The position numbers and the translations under genes were made by a program. Below, one piece after another: positions 14,595 to 22,316 of a stretch of DNA of 22,659 bases; the stretch's first letter is position 1; each line of letters opens with the position of its first letter. A model generated the notes under the pieces. It did not search any database. It saw nothing but the letters and a program-made list of their open reading frames with translations, and was not told the origin of the DNA. Source of the DNA: Clostridiales bacterium (GTDB lineage Bacteria; Bacillota; Clostridia; Christensenellales; CAG-314); assembly GCA_004558105.1 (NCBI GenBank), contig SFEB01000016.1:1-22659 (forward strand). The letters are read 5' to 3'.

Positions 14595-15188
14595 ATGGAA
14601 GAGTTCGATTTAAAACAAGGAGTAAAGAAATACGTAAAAGAAGCGCAATGGGTTATACCCTCGTTGTCTTTGTCTGTAGTGGCGATTTTTATCAGTTTTT
14701 TGTGGTTCAGCATCGTATGGATGAGCGGCGGTGAAATTACGTTGCCGTTCGTCTTTATCGGTATTTTTGCCGTTTTGTCGGGACTGTTGTTTTTGAGGTA
14801 CAGAAAAAACAGCAAAAAGTACTACTTTTTTTGTTATATCGACGCTTATCCCGACATGGACGCACCGCTTAACGTTTTAATATACGCCGATTACCGCGGC
14901 AGGTTGGCGGACGAGGCGAGGGAATTCGGACTGACCGACCTGACTGCCGAGTTTATCCGTACCCGTCAGGTTTATCATCTGGACGTTCGCGCAACTGCTC
15001 CAAACGGCGACCTTATGTCGGCGTCGTTCGAGACGGGCAAGGCAACGGTTCACAATCTGACCAAGGGTACGACGACGGAAAAAAATTATACGGATATTCT
15101 TTCCGACAGGACGAATTCCGTCAGTACTATCGAAGACTGTATACTGTTTATCGTTGCTTGCAGTCAGACGGACGAGACACAGGTATGA
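14595..15188 (+). CDS. Unknown two-TM membrane protein, possibly leaderless
   Basis: A 197-residue protein with two membrane helices (about residues 19-43 and 50-68) joined by a short loop, followed by a ~130-residue soluble domain that would face the cytoplasm if the N-terminus is inside. The soluble part alternates strands and charged turns (YFFCYIDAYPDMDAPLNVLIYADYRGR; VYHLDVRATAPNGDLMSASFETG), resembling a small bacterial PH-like beta domain, but this is not certain. There is no ribosome binding site before the ATG, and the -10 box ends 7 bases upstream. No better in-frame start is present. It heads the group that leads to signal peptidase I. Function unknown. Confidence 0.8.
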   Translation: MEEFDLKQGVKKYVKEAQWVIPSLSLSVVAIFISFLWFSIVWMSGGEITLPFVFIGIFAVLSGLLFLRYRKNSKKYYFFCYIDAYPDMDAPLNVLIYADYRGRLADEAREFGLTDLTAEFIRTRQVYHLDVRATAPNGDLMSASFETGKATVHNLTKGTTTEKNYTDILSDRTNSVSTIEDCILFIVACSQTDETQV

Positions 15189-15189
15189 C

Positions 15190-15219
15190 TTGACAAACAG
15201 CCGTAGTAAGTGGTATAAT
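15190..15219 (+). promoter_or_regulatory. Sigma-A promoter before the four-TM gene
   Basis: TTGACA (15190-15195) and TATAAT (15214-15219), 18-base spacer, starting 2 bases after the stop of the previous gene. It gives the downstream genes transcription independent of the promoter at 14558. Confidence 0.88.
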
Positions 15220-15248
15220 AATAAACGGTTTTTTTAAGGAGATTTTAA

Positions 15249-15905
15249 ATGGCTACCTTGAATGTTAAAGGAAAAAGCGCGCGAAAAATAATCTTGTGTT
15301 CGCTGTCCGTTCTTGCCGCGCTCTGTACTTATATATCCCTGTTTTTGCCCGTTGTGCGCCATCAGAGTACAACTCATCCGGAAATGGACCTGGGAGAAGG
15401 CGATTTTGGAGTTGTAGACGTTATTACGGGCGGGTTGTACAATAAAAACAACGATACTCCGATCTATGACGCAGAGGGTAACAGCGTATTGCCGGGCTAT
15501 GAAAAATTATCCGACAAAGCAAAGGTTTATTACACTCAGGTTTGCTTGCTTGCACCGTCAACCGATACCAGCGGACGTACTTCCGCCACGTTTCTTTTTT
15601 TGACGGAATGTTTTGCGGTAATACTCGTGCTTGCCGCTTTGCTCGGTATTTTGTCAGGGCAGGATACTTATCTTGCGCAGGTTATTTTCGGCGTCGTTCA
15701 GGTGGTTTTGTCCATACTGACGCTGGTCTTTTTGGGCAAGCTCACCGACGCCGTTTCCGTAACCGAGTTTGGCGGAAAGGTGGACTTTGAAATCGTCGTC
15801 CGTTCAGCTCCGTACGTATTGATTGCCGCAGCGGTGTTTTATACCGTAGTTTCTCTCGTAGGTCTGTTGACCGAAATCGTTTCAAAAGCCAAGAAGAGAG
15901 GTTGA
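15249..15905 (+). CDS. Unknown four-TM membrane protein
   Basis: A 218-residue protein with predicted membrane helices at about residues 13-36, 111-136, 140-163 and 187-212. The first and second helices are separated by a ~75-residue polar loop (HQSTTHPEMDLGEGDFGVVDVITGGLYNK and onward), which would lie outside the cell if the basic N-terminus (NVKGKSARK) is inside. TAAGGAG precedes the ATG at good spacing. It has its own promoter and is 3 bases upstream of the hydrolase-like gene, so the two are certainly co-transcribed. The topology recalls tetraspan junction-type proteins, but I do not recognise the family and infer no function. Confidence 0.85.
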   Translation: MATLNVKGKSARKIILCSLSVLAALCTYISLFLPVVRHQSTTHPEMDLGEGDFGVVDVITGGLYNKNNDTPIYDAEGNSVLPGYEKLSDKAKVYYTQVCLLAPSTDTSGRTSATFLFLTECFAVILVLAALLGILSGQDTYLAQVIFGVVQVVLSILTLVFLGKLTDAVSVTEFGGKVDFEIVVRSAPYVLIAAAVFYTVVSLVGLLTEIVSKAKKRG

Positions 15906-15908
15906 GTT

Positions 15909-17633
15909 ATGGAAAAAAGTTATACGCCTATTTCTTTGTGGCGTGATTTCGACCCGGAGTCAACGCCGTTAAATTCACGGTTGATCCGTCAGGATAACGT
16001 GGACGGAATAAAGGTCGGATTTTATACTTTTTGCGGCGATAAAAAAGACAAACAAAGCACACGGGTGTTGGCAGGAGTGGCGTACAAGCATGAAAAAAAG
16101 AAAATGCCCGTAATAATTATCGTCAACCCATTCGAGAGAATAAACGACGATTTGCTCGTGACATGGGCAAAAATGGGTTATCTTGCGATATCTATAGATT
16201 ATTTAGGAGAAAGCGAACGGCATCCCGGAAACATGACCGTTTATCCGGAGTGTCTGTCTTTTGCCAACTTCGATCAGGCAAAGGATAATCTGACCAACGT
16301 TTACGGCGACGCGAAACATACTTGCTGGTATCAGTGGACGTTAAATACCCGTCGTGCCGTTACTTTTGCCAAGTCTTTTGAAAACGCGGATATAGAGAAC
16401 ATAGGTATATATTCTATCCGCGAAGGTAATATTATCGTACTTCAGGCATTAGCAACCGACTCGCGAATTAAAGCGGGGGCGGTAATGTACGGAAACCTTT
16501 GGGAAAACGTTGAACAAGAAATACAGCCGGAGGACGTTATAACCGATCCAAAAACGCTACAGGCTAAAACCGATTTGTTGCAGAATAACGTGGAATGGCT
16601 GGCGGCGATAAGTCCTCAGAGTTATTTGTCGTATATAAAGCAACCGTTCTTTACTTGTATCGGTACCAATTCGCCTTCTACCGACATGGATCGCACTTAC
16701 GATTGTTTATCGAGAATGAGTAATATCGGACAAGGAATGGTTTTGTTTGCGCCGAAAGCCATGAACAGTTTGCTTTCGCAGTACGAAAGAAATCTCGAAA
16801 AATGGTTTTCCGTTCAGCTTATGCCGTCTGAAAACAAGTTCGACATGCGTGAAATCGATATCAAGATAACGGCGGAATACCGTTACGGCAAAGTTGAGAT
16901 AGTTTCACAGTACGAAGGACCGCACTATCAATCGGCAAATATATATTACTGTCGCGACAAAATGCAACTCAGCGGTACACGCAACTGGATTCAACAGAGT
17001 ATGGAAAAGCGCGACGGCGGCGGTCTGGCGGCACAGTTAAGGCTTTTTAACAAGCAGACGCCCATTATCGCTTTTTGTAATATAACTTTCCGCAACGGCG
17101 TTACCGTCAGCAGCAATCTTTTGAAATTTATTCCGGAAAAGAAATTTGAAAACCGTCCGCTCATTACCGAGCGCAAGACGTCCATCGTCTACACCGGGGA
17201 CGACGGGATAGGCGATTTTACCCCGATGACTCACGACGGAACGCAAAAAGGTCGTTTCGTTGACGAACATTTGTTGTCTGCCGCAAAAGGACCTTTCGGA
17301 ATAGTCGGGTTGTGCGGTACGAAAATGGGGACTTTCGCCGTGGGCGACGACAGTATGATGATAAACTCCAATAGTTTGCTTATGTTTGACGTGTACAGCA
17401 AAAAGGCGCAGACTCTGGACGTTTATTTCGTTATCGACTGGGGTAAGGATTCCTGCACCGTGTTTAAACATGCCTGTCTGCTTGACGGCGGAGAAAACTG
17501 GCAGAAAATCAGTCTTGCTCAAAACGAATTCAAGGACGAAACGGGCAGTAAAGGTCTTAATTTTGCCGACAGTTGCGTCTTGTGCTTCGAGTGTGACCAA
17601 GAGGTAATCGTTAACAACGTTCTGTTTACCTGA
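15909..17633 (+). CDS. Alpha/beta-hydrolase-like protein, catalytic triad apparently lost
   Basis: A 574-residue cytosolic protein without signal peptide. Residues ~55-300 follow the acetyl-xylan-esterase/dienelactone-type hydrolase fold: MPVIIIVNPF (strand), VTWAKMGYLAISIDYLGESER, then WYQWTLNTRRAVTFAKS and the nucleophile-elbow region IGIYSIREGNIIVL. The elbow should read small-X-nucleophile-X-small; here it is S169-I-R171-E-G173, with Arg in place of Ser/Cys/Asp. The acid loop, usually a G(L/T)xD pattern, is IGTN at 251-254, and no His occurs in the region where the catalytic His is expected (about 270-300). Residues ~300-574 form an unrecognised beta-rich domain. GAGAGG precedes the ATG. 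Situated between a membrane protein and signal peptidase I. Probably a binding or scaffolding pseudoenzyme (inference). Confidence 0.8.
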   Translation: MEKSYTPISLWRDFDPESTPLNSRLIRQDNVDGIKVGFYTFCGDKKDKQSTRVLAGVAYKHEKKKMPVIIIVNPFERINDDLLVTWAKMGYLAISIDYLGESERHPGNMTVYPECLSFANFDQAKDNLTNVYGDAKHTCWYQWTLNTRRAVTFAKSFENADIENIGIYSIREGNIIVLQALATDSRIKAGAVMYGNLWENVEQEIQPEDVITDPKTLQAKTDLLQNNVEWLAAISPQSYLSYIKQPFFTCIGTNSPSTDMDRTYDCLSRMSNIGQGMVLFAPKAMNSLLSQYERNLEKWFSVQLMPSENKFDMREIDIKITAEYRYGKVEIVSQYEGPHYQSANIYYCRDKMQLSGTRNWIQQSMEKRDGGGLAAQLRLFNKQTPIIAFCNITFRNGVTVSSNLLKFIPEKKFENRPLITERKTSIVYTGDDGIGDFTPMTHDGTQKGRFVDEHLLSAAKGPFGIVGLCGTKMGTFAVGDDSMMINSNSLLMFDVYSKKAQTLDVYFVIDWGKDSCTVFKHACLLDGGENWQKISLAQNEFKDETGSKGLNFADSCVLCFECDQEVIVNNVLFT

Positions 17634-17649
17634 CGGAACGACGACATGA

Positions 17650-18627
17650 ATGAAAAGAAAAGAAGATCAACAGCAAAACGAACGTAAAGTACTGCAAGCC
17701 CAAGCACAATATGCGTTGGATACGTCTATGCTGATGGACGACAGCGTTGGCAAGCTTAAAGAGCAAAGATGGCGGTACGTTATCAACGGATTGATTTTTT
17801 CCGTTGCTGTTTTGTTGATCTTTTTTTGTATAAAAAAGTGGCTTTTTTCCAACTTTTCGGTAGAAGGTTCCAGCATGGAAGGCACGTACCATGACGGCGA
17901 CGTCGTATGGGTGAATAAAGTAAAAGGACCTACTTACGGCGACGTGGTAGTCATCGATATGAATAAAAAAGACGAGTCGGGCAAAGAAGTGTATTACATC
18001 AAACGCGTAATTGCTTTGGGCGGCGATTTGCTGTGGATAGAGAGAGAAGAAGGAGAAAAAACGTTTTATATTTGCCGTCAAAAAGCCGGTAGCGAAGACG
18101 AAGAACGCCTTACGGAAGAGTGTTACGACGGCGTGGTGATAGAAAAAATCGACGACGACCACTTGTACAGTATTCTCCTTCACGCAATAGGTAAGGATAG
18201 CGCTTACCTTGTTCCGGATAATACCGCGTTTTGTCTGGGCGACAATCGGAATAATAGTACGGATAGTAGAAATTTAGGCTCTTTCGAAGAAAAAGATATA
18301 GAAGGCGTCGTCGTCGGCGAAGGAATGACCGTAGTATGGATCGTTGCGGCAGTGGCGGCAGCGGCGTTTGTGATAATCGTAATTTATATGATTTTTACAA
18401 GTGTAAAGGAGCGGCAAAAACTTGACGCCGACGAAGAAACGGCTTCCGACGGTCAGAGTGTAAGAGAACAATCCGACGAGCAGATTGGCACCGATAATAT
18501 TATTATCGAAGGCGAGCGACCTGACGGCGGCAAAGACGATGAAAATCAATCGGATTCCGTTGAGCAAACGGATAAACCGGAATCGACGGTGTTTTTAAAA
18601 GAAGATCAAGCCGATAACGAGCGATAG
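17650..18627 (+). CDS. lepB: Signal peptidase I with extra C-terminal membrane segment
   Basis: A 325-residue type I signal peptidase, which removes signal peptides of exported proteins at the outer membrane face. A 40-residue charged N-terminal tail precedes the membrane helix at ~43-66. Catalytic Ser75 lies in VEGSSMEGT, catalytic Lys118 in YYIKRVIALGGD, and the conserved box GDNRNNSTDSR is at 197-207. Gram-positive enzymes are usually shorter (about 180-200 residues); this one continues with a second membrane helix (~227-250) and a very acidic ~75-residue tail that would be cytoplasmic. It lies 16 bases after the hydrolase-like gene. The only ribosome-binding-like sequence, GGAA at 17635-17638, is nearer to an out-of-frame ATG at 17646, so initiation may be weak or coupled. 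Confidence 0.95.
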   Translation: MKRKEDQQQNERKVLQAQAQYALDTSMLMDDSVGKLKEQRWRYVINGLIFSVAVLLIFFCIKKWLFSNFSVEGSSMEGTYHDGDVVWVNKVKGPTYGDVVVIDMNKKDESGKEVYYIKRVIALGGDLLWIEREEGEKTFYICRQKAGSEDEERLTEECYDGVVIEKIDDDHLYSILLHAIGKDSAYLVPDNTAFCLGDNRNNSTDSRNLGSFEEKDIEGVVVGEGMTVVWIVAAVAAAAFVIIVIYMIFTSVKERQKLDADEETASDGQSVREQSDEQIGTDNIIIEGERPDGGKDDENQSDSVEQTDKPESTVFLKEDQADNER

Positions 18628-18635
18628 GGCAAACA

Positions 18636-19745
18636 ATGAAGGTAAAACGCGTTTCCGTCCTTAATTTCAGAAATCTCAAAGAGCAGACCGTCTCTCTCAG
18701 CGACGGTCTTAACGTCTTTGTCGGCGAAAACGCTCAGGGCAAAACCAATCTGCTTGAAAGCATATATTTGTGCTGTCTCGGCAAAAGTCCCCGTACCGAC
18801 AAGGCGAAGGATTTAATCAACTACGACAAGGATTTTGCGCGGGTAACGGTGGACTTCGAGAGCCGTTACGGCAATGCCGATATCGGCGTCGTGGTTTTTT
18901 CCAACAAAAAAAAGAGTATTTACATAAACAACGTGCCGATATTAAAGACGGGAGAACTGCTGGGATATCTTAACGCCGTATATTTCGGTCCGGACGAATT
19001 GAAACTTGTAAAATCCTCACCCGACAACCGTCGCCGTTTTCTGGACGTGGATATTTCGCAAACCGACAAGAACTATTTTTACGCTTTGGTTAATTACAAC
19101 AAAGTTTTGCAACAACGGAATACGTTGCTGAAAACGGCAAAGGACGTAGAAAGTCTGACGGACATGCTTTTCGTCTGGAATACTCAATTGGCAAAAGATT
19201 GCGCCAAAATCGTTGCCAGGCGTAAAGCTTTTTGCGACAGGTTGAAAGTAGTTGCGAAAGAAACGCATCACCGCTTGTCCGGCGGAAAAGAGGATCTGGA
19301 AGTCAGGTACGTTACGCAGATAGAAGGAATGTCGGCGCAGGAGTGTCGACAAAGCGCGTTCGACTTGTTTGACAAGAGTATCAAGAGAGACTTCGAAATG
19401 CGCTATACCACCGTCGGGTGCCAAAGGGACGATATTAAATTTTTCGTCAACGGCACGGACGTCAGGGAATTCGGCAGTCAGGGGCAACAGCGCACGGTTG
19501 CGTTGTCGCTGAAACTTGCAGAATTGACGGTTTTTAAAGAAATGACGGGAGATTATCCCGTACTGTTGCTGGACGACGTTCTGAGCGAATTGGATATCAG
19601 CCGTCAAAAGCAGTTGCTTGTGTTTGACCAACGGCTTCAGATAGTGCTGACTGCCACCCATATTGACGAAGCTCTTAAAAAAGATATCAAGTACAGGAGT
19701 TTTTCCATACGCAACGGTGAGGTCGTGGAGACCAGGGACAATTAA
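18636..19745 (+). CDS. recF: DNA replication and repair protein RecF
   Basis: A 369-residue SMC-like ATPase, the usual RecF length. RecF loads RecA at single-strand gaps together with RecO and RecR. It opens with VKRVSVLNFRNL, has Walker A GENAQGKTN at about residues 31-39, the family block YFGPDELKLVKSSPDNRRRFLDVDISQ, the signature FGSQGQQRTVALSLKLAE, and Walker B YPVLLLDDVLSELD with the D-loop residues. All catalytic elements look intact. The start ATG at 18636 is 8 bases after the lepB stop with only AGGG as a weak ribosome binding site, implying coupling to lepB translation. In most Firmicutes recF lies with dnaA, dnaN and gyrB; none of them is in this window. Confidence 0.97.
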   Translation: MKVKRVSVLNFRNLKEQTVSLSDGLNVFVGENAQGKTNLLESIYLCCLGKSPRTDKAKDLINYDKDFARVTVDFESRYGNADIGVVVFSNKKKSIYINNVPILKTGELLGYLNAVYFGPDELKLVKSSPDNRRRFLDVDISQTDKNYFYALVNYNKVLQQRNTLLKTAKDVESLTDMLFVWNTQLAKDCAKIVARRKAFCDRLKVVAKETHHRLSGGKEDLEVRYVTQIEGMSAQECRQSAFDLFDKSIKRDFEMRYTTVGCQRDDIKFFVNGTDVREFGSQGQQRTVALSLKLAELTVFKEMTGDYPVLLLDDVLSELDISRQKQLLVFDQRLQIVLTATHIDEALKKDIKYRSFSIRNGEVVETRDN

Positions 19746-19770
19746 AATAAGAAAAAACAGGAGAAAAGGT

Positions 19771-20238
19771 ATGAACAAAACTTTTTATAAAAATGCAATT
19801 TCGCCTATACATATGATAATAAGCATATTACTGGCTGTCGGCGTGGTGATTTTCGGCATTACCTATCAAGGCGAACAATCTCAACTGAAAATCGCTATTT
19901 TCGTTATCGGCTTCGGCGTTTTGATAGGGTGGAACGTTTATTCTTACAACAAAAACGAGATATACAAGAGAGTTCGCCTGACGGAAGATTATATTCAGGT
20001 GGTTTCGACCTTTAAAATCGGATTTAAGATAGAGTTTAAAGACGTCGCCACGGTGGGTAAACTCGGAATGGCGGTAACGAAAACCAGTTACGAAAAATAT
20101 TTCATTTCTACCGTTCCGCTTTCGCGCGGCGGCGAAATCGATTTGAACAACACCATTACTTTCGATATAACCCGTAGCAGCAAAGAAGCCATGGAGTACC
20201 TCATCGACAAGTACGGTTGGGAATTGGTAGAGATTTAA
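19771..20238 (+). CDS. Small membrane protein with PH-like domain
   Basis: A 155-residue protein with two membrane helices (about residues 13-31 and 39-57) followed by a ~95-residue soluble part (YKRVRLTEDYIQVVSTFKIGFKIEFKDVATV...KEAMEYLIDKYGWELVEI) whose strand pattern and final helix fit a bacterial PH-like (DUF304/EbsA-like) domain; this is pattern recognition only. The ATG at 19771 was chosen because AGGAG lies at 19759-19763, with correct spacing. The frame stays open back to 19663, but that would overlap recF by more than 80 bases. It lies 25 bases after recF and 18 bases before the formimidoyltransferase gene, in the same run. Function unknown. Confidence 0.82.
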   Translation: MNKTFYKNAISPIHMIISILLAVGVVIFGITYQGEQSQLKIAIFVIGFGVLIGWNVYSYNKNEIYKRVRLTEDYIQVVSTFKIGFKIEFKDVATVGKLGMAVTKTSYEKYFISTVPLSRGGEIDLNNTITFDITRSSKEAMEYLIDKYGWELVEI

Positions 20239-20256
20239 TCGACGGAGAGAGAAAAA

Positions 20257-21150
20257 ATGAGTTTTGAAAAAATCGTTGAGTGCGTTCCTAATTTCAGCGA
20301 AGGCAGGAACGGTAAGGTTATAGAAAAAATTGCCGACGCTTTCAGAGTTGACGGGGTAAAACTTCTCGACTACTCGGCTGACGTCGACCACAACCGTTCG
20401 GTTTTTACCGTCGCAGGAGAGCCGACTGAACTTGCAGAAGCAGTGATAAACGCCGTGGGCGTTGCAAAAGACAATATAGACCTTACCAAACAATCGGGAG
20501 AGCATCCCCGTATTGGCGCCGCCGACGTCGTTCCGTTCGTGCCGATAAAAAACGTTTCGGTAGAAGAAACGGTAGAACTTTCAAGGTTTGTCGGACAACA
20601 AATTGCAACCAGACATGGTGTACCGGTGTATTTGTACGAAAAATCCGCAACGGCAGCGAACAGAGTCAATCTTGCAGATATTCGCAAGGGGCAGTTTGAA
20701 GGTCTGAGCGAAAAAATGAAAGCGGAAGAGTGGAAACCCGACTTCGGCAATTCGGAGCCGCATCCGACTGCCGGAGCGACGGTAGTGGGTTGCAGACCTT
20801 TTTTGGTTGCGTTTAACGTAAACCTCGATACGCCCGACGAGGAAATCGCGACGAAAATAGCCAGACGCGTGCGCTTTATCAACGGCGGTCTGAGGTTTGT
20901 GAAGGCGTTGGGGGTAAAGTTGAACAGCCGTAACGTGGCGCAGGTGACAATGAATCTTACCGATTACACCAAAACGCCTGTGTACGCCGCGTTTGAAGCG
21001 GTAAAGATGGAAGCAAGACGTTACGGTGTAAACGTTATCGGTACGGAAATAATAGGACTTATTCCGCAACAAGCGTTGCTGGATTGCGTCGAATACTATT
21101 TGCAGATAGAAAACTTTTCTTCCGACAAGGTTTTGGAAAACAATCTGTAA
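20257..21150 (+). CDS. ftcD: Glutamate formimidoyltransferase, stand-alone domain
   Basis: A 297-residue enzyme that transfers the formimino group of N-formimino-glutamate to tetrahydrofolate (or runs a related folate reaction). The family start KIVECVPNFSEGRNGKVIEKI, the catalytic-site block ADVDHNRSVFTVAGEP, SGEHPRIGAADVVPFVPI, EPHPTAGATVVGCRPFLVAFNVNL and TMNLTDYTKTPVYAAFE are all present. It has the formiminotransferase part only; the cyclodeaminase domain found fused in animals is absent and no fchA or hut gene is adjacent. GGAGAGAG precedes the ATG. Single-domain bacterial members can also act on 5-formyltetrahydrofolate, which is a realistic alternative role here. A strong terminator follows. 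Confidence 0.96.
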   Translation: MSFEKIVECVPNFSEGRNGKVIEKIADAFRVDGVKLLDYSADVDHNRSVFTVAGEPTELAEAVINAVGVAKDNIDLTKQSGEHPRIGAADVVPFVPIKNVSVEETVELSRFVGQQIATRHGVPVYLYEKSATAANRVNLADIRKGQFEGLSEKMKAEEWKPDFGNSEPHPTAGATVVGCRPFLVAFNVNLDTPDEEIATKIARRVRFINGGLRFVKALGVKLNSRNVAQVTMNLTDYTKTPVYAAFEAVKMEARRYGVNVIGTEIIGLIPQQALLDCVEYYLQIENFSSDKVLENNL

Positions 21151-21179
21151 CGAATAATGAAGGAACGAATAAAAGAACA

Positions 21180-21213
21180 AAAAAAGGTACGGTCAGACGA
21201 CCGTACCTTTTTT
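21180..21213. terminator. Bidirectional intrinsic terminator
   Basis: AAAAAAGGTACGGTC (21180-21194) pairs perfectly with GACCGTACCTTTTTT (21199-21213) around AGAC. T tracts occur on both strands, so it serves ftcD on the plus strand and the Glu-rich gene on the minus strand. Confidence 0.95.
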
Positions 21214-21231
21214 GAATTGAATATTTTTGAA

Positions 21232-22053
21232 TTATTTTTCGTCGATAATTTGTTTTGCGAGAGTGCAGCAATACTTGATTGCACGAGGACTTCTTGCTCT
21301 TATCATAGCGGGAGTTTTTTCGTACTTCTTGCTGTTTGACGCGTCCTGCGCATGGTACTTGGCGTCCAGCGTGGTCGGGTCGATAGCGAGATAGCAGTTG
21401 AGAGTCTTGCCGCGAATGGTGAGTTTTGCAATGGATTTTCTGCCGATGTAATAACGTTCGCAGGCGAAAGCTTTCGCGCACTTGACTTTGGGTTGAGAAA
21501 GCAAGAATTCGCTGATGGTCTTGTAAGCCAGTTTGGTCATATCGTTTCCGTCGGCAACTTTCGTTTCGAAAGGTATTCTCTTGCCCTTGGAGTTACCGAA
21601 AACGAACGGAGCGGTGTCGTCGTTAATTTCGACGGACTGCGGTTCTTCGACAGGAGAAATTTCTTCCTCCTCCTCGGTTTCTTCCTCTTCGTCTTCCTCT
21701 GCGGGGGATTCCGTCGGTTCTTCCTCGGCTTCTTCTTCGGATTCTTCCGACGTCGTTTCGGCGACGAATTCTTCTTGTGGTTGCGACTCTTCTACGTAAT
21801 GTTCTTCGGCAAAAAATTCTTCTGCCGGCTGTTCCTCCTCAGCGGAAAGTTCTGTTTCCGAAGAGAGCGCTTCATCGCTTTCGGGTTGTTCGGCGGTATC
21901 GGCAGCCGCTGCTTGTTTGGCTATCCTGTCTTTAAGGATGAAAGCGAAAATCAAAAGACACACGCCGATAACGCCCAGAACGGTAGCGATAATAGCCAAC
22001 GTTGTCATTTGGCTGACGTATTCTTCCACGGACAGTTCAGCTAATAAAAACAT
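21232..22053 (-). CDS. Membrane-anchored Glu-rich protein with C-terminal globular domain
   Basis: A 273-residue protein with one membrane helix near the N-terminus (about residues 17-40), then a ~105-residue low-complexity linker dominated by Glu, with Ser, Ala and Pro (about residues 50-155), and a ~100-residue C-terminal domain. That domain (MTKLAYKTISEFLLSQPKVKCAKAF, YYIGRKSIAKLTIRGKTLNCYLAID, KYEKTPAMIRARSPRAIKYCCTLAKQI) is basic and well patterned; I recall related domains in other clostridial proteins but cannot name a family or function. The start was placed at ATG 22053 because GAGGAGGA lies just upstream on the minus strand; the 17-codon-longer frame to 22104 would begin inside the promoter. 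The acidic linker and basic domain together suggest an electrostatic or tethering role, which is inference. Confidence 0.85.
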   Translation of the reverse strand: MFLLAELSVEEYVSQMTTLAIIATVLGVIGVCLLIFAFILKDRIAKQAAAADTAEQPESDEALSSETELSAEEEQPAEEFFAEEHYVEESQPQEEFVAETTSEESEEEAEEEPTESPAEEDEEEETEEEEEISPVEEPQSVEINDDTAPFVFGNSKGKRIPFETKVADGNDMTKLAYKTISEFLLSQPKVKCAKAFACERYYIGRKSIAKLTIRGKTLNCYLAIDPTTLDAKYHAQDASNSKKYEKTPAMIRARSPRAIKYCCTLAKQIIDEK

Positions 22054-22074
22054 ATCAATTTTCCTCCTCAATGT

Positions 22075-22104
22075 ATTATAGGGTAAACGGGATAAAAATG
22101 ACAA
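22075..22104 (-). promoter_or_regulatory. Sigma-A promoter of the Glu-rich protein gene
   Basis: On the minus strand TTGTCA (22104-22099) and TATAAT (22080-22075) are 18 bases apart. The predicted leader is only about 15 bases, just enough for the ribosome binding site. The rest of 22105-22316 is very AT-rich and shows no further feature I can support. Confidence 0.78.
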
Positions 22105-22316
22105 AGAATTTTCATTTCCCTTTTACGCCTGTTACACTTATAATAACACAATATAATAAAAAAAACAACTGATATTTGTAAAAAATGCAGAAAAAATTGA
22201 TAAAAAATTATCTTTTTTAAATTTTCGTCATAAAAAAGTACGTACCCGTGCGGAAAATATTTTTTTAATATCCCTTATTGGAGGGGGGTATCATGCTTTC
22301 GTATATTGATTTGTCG

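Noticed and set aside
21661..21760. Tandem CTTCCTC-like short repeats resembling a microsatellite or repeat array
   Set aside because: They are the reverse complement of Glu codons in the acidic linker of the minus-strand protein, not an independent repeat; there are no spacers of CRISPR type.
21352..22044. Plus-strand ORF of 230 codons rich in Phe, Gly and Arg
   Set aside because: It is antisense to the Glu-rich linker of the minus-strand gene, and the Phe/Leu-rich composition arises from reverse-complemented Glu codons.
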